From Flammula alnicola (taxonomy: Eukaryota > Basidiomycota > Agaricomycetes > Agaricales > Strophariaceae): 15,664 nucleotides of DNA. Below the pieces are notes generated by a model. The model did not search any database, had not been told where the DNA came from, and saw only the letters and a program-made list of their open reading frames with translations. Positions 10,001 to 15,664 of this stretch are shown in pieces (position 1 is the stretch's first letter; the number at the start of each line of letters is the position of its first letter). The position numbers and the translations under genes are program-made. Where the stretch lies: NCBI GenBank assembly GCA_015499995.1, contig JADNRV010000724.1, positions 1-15,664 on the forward strand. Direction: 5' to 3'.

Positions 10001-12004
10001 TCCTCGATCTCCTTTGCCAGACGTTCCTGCTCGGCCTTCTCGATACGCTCCTTTTCCAATCGTTCCTCTTCCTCCTTCTTAGCCTTTTCCTCGGCGATGC
10101 GTTTGGCCTCCGCCTCCTCGACCTCCTTCTGCTTACGCTCCTCCTCCTCTCTCAGACGCTGAGCTTCCCGTTCCTCGGCCTCCTTGCGCAACCGCGCCTC
10201 CTCTTCGACTCTCAATCGCTCCTTCTCCTTCACTTCCTCCTCTTTCCGGATACGCTCCTTCTCGGCCTCCTCTTCCCGCTTCTTCTTCTCCTCAACCTCC
10301 TTAGCCTTGCGTTCGATCTCCTGCTTCTCCTTCTTGACCTTTGCCTCAGCCTCCGCCTTCACCCGAGCTTTCTCCTTCTCCTTTTGCTCCTCCTCTGCAA
10401 GACGCAAGTTACGTTGATCCTCAGATTCTATACGGATACTTGCAGGTCTCCGATTAGGCGTCCCAGGACTGCCTTGTCTATACACGGAACCCTGCGGTGA
10501 TGATGTCACAGTAGATGATGATACAGGTGTCGGGTTGCTTTTCAGGTTCTCTATGTTTACCTCAGTGCCATCCTCCTTTTTCAGCGTTACTTTCGCTCCA
10601 TGTCGAGGTACAAAGGCAGTTGAGCCAGCATTCAGGCGGGGTATCGAGGCGGAGGAAGGTGTGGGAGGGGGTGATGTCAGCCCACCGATAGACGTAGATG
10701 CGTGTGAAAGTGCGGGAGGTGGATGTGGGGCGTGTACGGGATTTGGTAGAGCATGGGACATCGTGGGCGTACCAGGACCTTGGAGAGAGGAAGGAGGGTT
10801 TCTCGGAGACATGGGCATCCCGGGGTGAGGGGGCATGTGTTGACCAGGAGGTTGGGGTTGATGTTGTGCATGCGGTGGTTGCATAGGCATAGGAGGAGCA
10901 TACCATTGGGGGTACATATAGTGTTGTTGTTCAGGAGATGCATAGGGCTAGAAAATAAATCATGAGATAGGAAACTGAACGAAAAGCTGAAATAACTGAC
11001 GTAGTAACCAGTCCAAGGCATGCCCATGTGCTGATGCATTTGGGGCTGCATTTGAGGCTGCATTTGGGGAGCCATGGGCGAAGGCTGCCCATTATGAGGA
11101 TGAGGTGCAAGACGAGGGCTTGACAAACCGGCAGGTGGTCCGCCATTTTGCCCGCCTTGCGAGCGTGGCCCAGTACCATTAGGCATTTGTCTGGGATATT
11201 GAGGTGACCGAGGAGCGCCGCCATTTGGACCGCTGTTTTGTGGTGGCCTGATTGAGCCACTGGGCACAAACGGAGTATAAGAATGGGCGCCTAATTGGGA
11301 AGATGGAGGATGTGTGGATTGGCCCTGATGTGACGATGATTGCTGCGATGGCAAAGGGACATTTCGCATTGAAGGTGAGGGTGTGTCGGATGAGGGGCCC
11401 GAGGATGGGGCAGATGATGGATTTTGGAACATCTTTTTTATGTCAATTTTAGGCTTGGCCGGAGTAGCAGGAACTGCTGTGGGAGCGGGCGTCGATGCTG
11501 TCGCCGATGAGGATGATGAGGCCGCAGGAGGTACGACTGACGTCCTCGATGATATTGATGCCTTTCCATTGACATGTCCTGTCGTTGCAGGGACTGTTCC
11601 AAAGGACTTTACGCCTTCAGATTTGATAAGGGGGGCGGCCGCAGGAGACGAGGATATTGGCGCTGATACGTCATCTATTGATCCAAATGTCACTGCTGAG
11701 CCTAGTAAAAAAAAGTATTAACATTTAAAGCTAGCTAGAAAGACGAGACTGTCGCTGATGACTAACCTTGTTTTACCGCACCTATGTTACTTCGTGGGAC
11801 GCTGACGCCATCTTTAATGGGAATACCCTGACCAAGTGCACTGGGACGACGTGAATGTGTTTGGTGTACTGGAGTGGATGGAGCTGGAGACTGAGAGCGT
11901 GGAGAAGGCGCTGTCGCTGTCTGCGGAGGGCCCCTTGCCCAAGCTGACTTTGCTGGAAGCGGAGTCGGATTCTTTGGTGCAGTTGCAGTTGAAGATTTGC
12001 TCAT
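7020..12004 (-). CDS. eIF4G: Eukaryotic translation initiation factor 4G (7 coding exons, 1547 aa)
   Basis: This is the scaffold of the cap-binding complex eIF4F, acting in the cytoplasm to link cap-bound eIF4E, the helicase eIF4A and poly(A)-binding protein. Coding exons: 12004-11767, 11701-11001, 10947-9602, 9548-8171, 8115-8032, 7972-7609 and 7552-7020. They total 4644 nt and all phases agree. Residues 1-490 are low-complexity and rich in P, S, Q and A. A block near 418-448 (KVTLKKEDGTEV) resembles the fungal eIF4G N-terminal conserved region. A charged E/K/R coiled-coil tract spans about 490-643. The eIF4E-binding motif YDRDFLL is at 763-769, directly after a splice junction. A basic, glycine-rich stretch follows (about 898-922). 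The MIF4G domain spans about 970-1240 (KVKGLLNKLTMEKFDSISDQ). An RGG segment starts at 1270, and a C-terminal MA3 domain covers about 1413-1540. The length is normal for fungi. The start is the first ATG after a probable UTR intron. Confidence 0.97.
9958..10419 (-). other. Long charged coiled-coil segment within eIF4G
   Basis: About 154 residues made almost only of E, K, R, A, Q and L with repeated units such as KEEEERLEKERIEKAEQERL. The opposite strand therefore gives a long leucine/serine-rich open frame that is a shadow. The expected structure is a single long helix or coiled coil between the N-terminal disordered region and the eIF4E-binding site. Confidence 0.85.
11033..11068 (-). repeat. 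Three 12-bp tandem repeats in eIF4G exon 2
   Basis: Three near-identical 12 bp units (gctgcatttggg on the plus strand, with one or two changes between copies) encode the repeated residues PQMQ in a Q/M/P-rich stretch. The phase is a multiple of three, so a change in copy number would keep the frame. Confidence 0.75.
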
Positions 12005-12005
12005 T

Positions 12006-12102
12006 CTAGGGTGGGGGGGTTCAAAAAGGGGTTCGATAGTAAAGATGCATGTAAGATATGGTTAGAGAGAGCACGGCGAGAACATTAGGGGACAAAACTC
12101 AC
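12006..12102 (-). other. Probable 5'UTR intron of eIF4G
   Basis: The minus strand has a GTGAGT donor at 12102 and a CCCTAG acceptor ending at 12006, after a C/T-rich stretch. Splicing would place the new junction one base before the start codon at 12004. The size (97 bp) is larger than the coding introns, which is common for UTR introns. It is inferred from signals only. Confidence 0.6.
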
Positions 12103-12370
12103 GAATTTTGCAAAGAGAGAGCTGAAATTTTAGCTTGCTTTTTGGCGTGAGTGTGGTTGAACAGAGTCGCGTGTGGGTGGGTCGTCAAAAATGACCTGCC
12201 AGCAGGCGAGAATGCAGCTGGAGAAGTAAAGACTCGAAGAATAAATGCAGCGGACGCTGTGGATAGCGATCCGGCAAAGGGAGATGTCTGTCCTGTAGGC
12301 AAGGACGATGGACAAGGAAGGACAACAGCGCACACAGCAAAAAAACACCCACGCGGGACCCCAGAAACTC

Positions 12371-12384
12371 TGATTGCGTAATCA
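12371..12384. promoter_or_regulatory. Inverted repeat TGATTgcgtAATCA with a bZIP-like core
   Basis: The palindromic arms TGATT/AATCA flank GCGT, so the centre reads ATTGCGTAAT, similar to C/EBP- or ATF-type bZIP sites. It lies about 370 bp before the eIF4G start codon. Function is inferred from the match only. Confidence 0.35.
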
Positions 12385-12406
12385 CACGGTGCCGTACACT
12401 CCTCAT

Positions 12407-12413
12407 TGACTCA
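12407..12413. promoter_or_regulatory. TGACTCA site (Gcn4/AP-1-type consensus)
   Basis: An exact TGACTCA lies about 400 bp upstream of the eIF4G start codon, 23 bp from the inverted repeat above. This is the classic site of Gcn4-type bZIP activators in fungi. A 7 bp match can occur by chance; its location in the promoter of a translation factor is what makes it notable. Confidence 0.4.
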
Positions 12414-13514
12414 CTGACCCACATGTCTTATTGAGACCCCGAATGTGAAAAAAATCATGATGATTATATTCATACGTGTCGTCAGGGATGATTTTGACAG
12501 CTTTCATGAGCTAGCCTGCGTCCTCATACATATTATTATACAGCTCGAATATCACTGCTCCTTGATCATCATCGATGAAGTGGATCGACTCATCATCAAC
12601 TGAATATCGGTAGTTTGCGAAGTCTGCCTACGGGAGACTATCATCGATGCATCATCAGTAAAATTTCGTTTCTTTCCGGTGCAAATTTATCTGGCTCGTA
12701 TTCTTCTGGCAGCTCCCTCAGTCTGTCCAATGCCACCTACCAGATCATATTTCTGGTCAGCGCTGTTCACTATGAGTGCTCGTTCATACTGGCAGTCTAC
12801 AGATATCTGTCATTCTGGCTTTCCTCATTGCGTCCCGAACTATTGGCGCACACGCAGCTCGGGCCTGTTCGCAAAAACTTATTAGGCTTCACTGGGCCTG
12901 AGTTAAATGACGCTATAACACTAAGGTTTCATTCTTCGTAGGCAATTATAACTTAAAAGCAATATCTAAAATGCCAACGGCCCTTTCAGGTGTGTTTTAG
13001 CTCTTGATGTGATGAACAGCAACCCGAAGGCAGACGTGATATTCGTAGTATCGCATTGCACACAGTCTGCCTTTCACCGACCAGCCCGGGAGGTGAGTCA
13101 TTATTCGTATGCTTCCAAGTATATAATTTTGACGACTTCTACAGGTATCATCGCTAACAAGCTGCAGCATCTCTTTTGAGCCTTCTATATCTCATATGAG
13201 AAAACTTTGTAAGCAAATATCCGCCTCATCATGTCTTCCATGCCTTTCTATTTCCACTCACCACTGCGAATAGATCCAGAAGCCTGTGAGTAGCAGTGCA
13301 CCTCTACCTGACACTGTTATGTAAAACCATCTTCGAGGATGCACATTGCTATACGAGCACATGTTCTACTATGATGTAAAAGTGTCCTTTTGTCCGTACG
13401 AATATCCGTCTTACTGATTTAATTATAATTACCATAGTACCTTCAAGTTGCGTCGCATGGCCTGGACCCGACCTGAAAACGAAGAAGAAAAAAACTAATA
13501 CATTACCTACCTCA
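12414..13514. other. Intergenic region with weak coding signals only
   Basis: Between the eIF4G promoter and the F-box gene I find no gene I can support. From 12615 to 12941 several frames are open on both strands. A minus-strand stretch there reads QKYDLVGGIGQTEGAARRIRAR before a stop, which could be a relic of a coding sequence. From 13012 a plus-strand spliced frame is possible (listed separately). Confidence 0.45.
13012..13285 (+). CDS. Possible small spliced plus-strand ORF (weak)
   Basis: An ATG at 13012 opens MNSNPKADVIFVVS and stays open to a GTGAGT donor at 13093. A 52 bp intron ends in TTCTACAG at 13144, and the frame continues in phase 0 with SSLTSCSISFEPS. Further donor and acceptor pairs (gtaagc at 13210, gaatag ending at 13274) follow, so the 3' end is open to choice. 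I recognise no family, and it is the only plus-strand candidate in the window. It may be a gene fragment or chance. Confidence 0.2.
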
Positions 13515-15112
13515 CTAGGTGCCTTTGCCGTTATGCCTCAGAAGCTCTACCCAGGAACGACCCGACAGCTCCATCTCCCGGTTCCTTATGTCGAATGCGA
13601 CGAGAGTCGGTATGCCGAAGACCAGACTCTTGACATTCGCTTCATCGACATTCAGGCCTTCGATTCGGAGCCTCCTCAACATGAAATCCTTCACTTCTGC
13701 CGACCTGTGCAATAACAAGAGCAGCTCCGTCGCCGTCCACGGGATGCGGCTCTCGAAAGACCAACTCTCCGCGCTCACATTCAGCTCCTCCAACGACGGC
13801 AGCTCAACGAAGCGGAAAAGCGAGTCGACGACTTTCGCAGAGGTGTCGTCTATCGTCAATTTCTTTAACGAGTGCACTCGGAGCATCGTTCTCGGACCTT
13901 CCACCGCAGGACAAGAAACGACCTTGAAGTCGCACTCCACTAAATTCGGACATGCCTTGAAGATGCGCAGCACATGCGAAGTATCCAACGGATAAGGCGA
14001 CCGAAAACTCGCGAGATGGGTCCAAGGCGAACTAGTCATCAAGTGCATGGATTGATACTGCCGTTGTTCAGCCTCAACTCCCGCAGGCGGGGCGCATTCC
14101 GCTGCAGGCCTGCTACCCCTAGGGAAGTGTACGGCTCCAGCTCCAGCGTGTCCAGGATAGGCATGGGATACGACAGCAACTTGTGCGCGCGCGTTGGGAA
14201 CCCATGTGCTTGCCACACCAACCCCTTCACGACGGAGAGCCGAACACTGCGCCACCGATGCGCGAGAGTGAGGAGGTAGTCGAATATCCGGTCGTGGAAC
14301 TGGAGGGACTGTGTCGGCCCCCAGAGGATGTGGAACGACAGCGGCAGCGCCCCAGAGCGTCCTATCCACGTCTGCACAAACGCCTTGGAGGTCGTCTGCC
14401 CCCGGAGGCTGATGACCAGCGAATTCCATAACGCTGGTGTATGAATAGCGGCATTGCGCCACATGTGGCATATCCTGCAGAGCAACAGCGGGGCGGTATC
14501 CTGACCCGGCTCCAAATACTCTTCGTCGATGGCGAGGCAGAACACGAATATCTGCCCCCATATTTCCGGCGGTGTCCTGTACACCGCAGAAAGTATCCTC
14601 CGTCGAATTCTGATCGCTGCTCTGACGCTGCGCAGCAGCTTCTTGTACCACTGGATCTTCCGCTCGTTCTCTAACATCATCGATTTCGCATCCAACTCGT
14701 TGAATGAACTGCCTCCGATATCGTCTATCCCCTTCAGTTTCTTCTTCGAGTCTGGGTGTTTTAGAGCCCGCGATGGCGTCATTGGCGACGAGAAAGAAAT
14801 TTTGAGCTTGCACCCCAAGATGATGGGTCTTCGCCTAATGGTGGACTCGATAATCTCAATGACGACTATGTCCCTCCGTTTACGCTCGAGAGATGCAATC
14901 TTTTTGGTGATGAGCTGCAACGCCTCCTCGAGCTGGGCTTTCTCGAAGTCTTCCTGTATCTCTCTCGTAGGGTTGGAGCGGTAATACGTTGGTTCTGTAA
15001 CCCTGCCAAGGAATGTCTCAAACCACTGCAAACGATGAAGATTTTCCGGTTCAGTTCACAGACCAAGCGCAGTTGAAGGAAAGGGAAGGTCGGTACTCAC
15101 GGAAATGGACAT
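13515..15112 (-). pseudogene. F-box-like protein gene with one frame break
   Basis: This gene belongs to the large Agaricomycete group of F-box-like proteins, presumed substrate receptors of SCF ubiquitin ligases. Exon 1 is 15112-15101 (MSIS). A 75 bp intron follows (15100-15026, gtgagt..gcag), and exon 2 starts WFETFLGRV. The order is: a coiled, charged N-terminus (residues about 20-150), the F-box-like segment at about 156-207 (TPPEIWGQIFVFCL ... CRICHMWRNAAI ... PALWNSL), and leucine-rich sequence (LQRNAPRLRELRLNNGSI). This frame then stops at about 14039. The protein clearly continues in another frame from about 14033 (SSPWTHLASFRSPYPLD) for roughly 170 residues (SLKKLTIDDTSAKVV, PSLEELNVSAESW) to a TAG at 13517-13515. 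The two parts are offset by one base, and no credible intron spans the break. Either the gene is a recent pseudogene or the sequence has an indel error. The expected full length, about 500 aa, is normal for the family. Confidence 0.85.
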
Positions 15113-15664
15113 TAAAGCAGACCTCCTCCAGACTGTTTGCAGTAACCAAGCTGTTTGTCGAGAGACCTTTTCATTATGTTTGCTATATATTGAGCGCTCG
15201 CATCGCGTTGATTTGTACTACATCACGATAATGATGAGGAAGTTGGTCTTAACAAAACCGGGCTTGCAAGTTTTGATGAAAGAGATCATCATGTCGAACA
15301 CCTTCTCACTTGAGCTGTTCGTAGTTGACGTAATAATAAATCCTCGTGTATGCTGATGTCGTCTCAGTGGATGATACAGCAGAAAAATCAGCAAGCTACA
15401 CAGCACTATCAAGTACTCATCGCTCGTGGAAGAATGAAAGGGTTAGTCGACAAAAACAAGGAAGAGGATCAACCTGATTGGCCACTGGTGTATTAATTTA
15501 TCTCGAGATGAAAAATCAGTTGTTCGTTGCCCTTCCACTTGGATATCGCGGGCATCTCGCGACTTCACATGCGACCTCAGGACGAGGAAAATAAGATTAA
15601 TAAGACACCATCAATTGCAAATATAAGGCAGAGAGTAGGCAAGGTCATGGAAACAATATAGGAA
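15113..15664. other. Upstream region of the F-box gene, no gene seen
   Basis: No open frame here has splice or motif support. On the minus strand there is a TATA-like AATATATAGC at about 15182-15191, roughly 70 bp before the start codon, and a CCAAT motif opposite 15477-15481. Both are weak matches. Confidence 0.45.

Noticed and set aside
9667..10500. 277-residue leucine-rich plus-strand ORF resembling a membrane protein
   Set aside because: It is the complement of the E/K/R-rich coiled-coil tract; GAG and AAG codons read as CTC and CTT on the other strand.
12615..12941. 108-residue plus-strand ORF
   Set aside because: No motif, and overlapping frames are open on both strands; it looks like composition or an old relic rather than a gene.
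14034..14060. A 27-nt GT..AG stretch that might explain the F-box frame break as an intron
   Set aside because: It is too short for a spliceosomal intron in this genome, and removing it leads into the wrong frame.

Overview
The window looks like nuclear DNA of a mushroom-forming fungus (Agaricomycete basidiomycete). Genes are split by many short introns, mostly 47-78 bp with GT..AG ends. Two genes are unmistakably fungal: a TRK-type potassium transporter and the translation initiation factor eIF4G. Two others resemble families I know mainly from Agaricomycetes: an F-box-like protein with an N-terminal coiled segment, and a small membrane protein with a WMDRLQL motif. Every gene I can support lies on the minus strand, so the layout below runs from the right edge to the left in the direction of transcription.

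Right to left: (1) 15113-15664, upstream sequence without a recognisable gene. (2) 13515-15112, an F-box-like gene whose reading frame is broken once near 14040, so it is either a decayed copy or carries a sequence error. (3) 12103-13514, a 1.4 kb region holding the eIF4G promoter and only weak coding signals. (4) 7020-12004, an intact eIF4G gene of seven coding exons (1547 aa), with a probable 5'UTR intron ending one base before the ATG. (5) 6361-7019, intergenic. (6) 2600-6360, an intact TRK potassium transporter of 19 exons (914 aa), including exons of 8, 15 and 16 nt and one probable GC-AG intron. (7) 1500-2375, fragments with good splice signals whose frames do not join; a possible decayed gene or unresolved 5' exons of the next gene. 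(8) 962-1499, a small conserved-looking gene of unknown function (about 137 aa in the minimal model). (9) 1-535, the 5' end of a small membrane-protein gene cut by the window edge.

The genes do not form a pathway. eIF4G and TRK are housekeeping genes (cap-dependent translation and potassium uptake), and the genes around them are accessory or lineage-specific. No mobile element, CRISPR array, tRNA, rRNA or gene cluster is visible. I found no new multi-gene system. The points most worth checking are the splicing of TRK, the broken F-box gene, the unresolved region at 1500-2375, and introns of eIF4G that can be read through without a stop.
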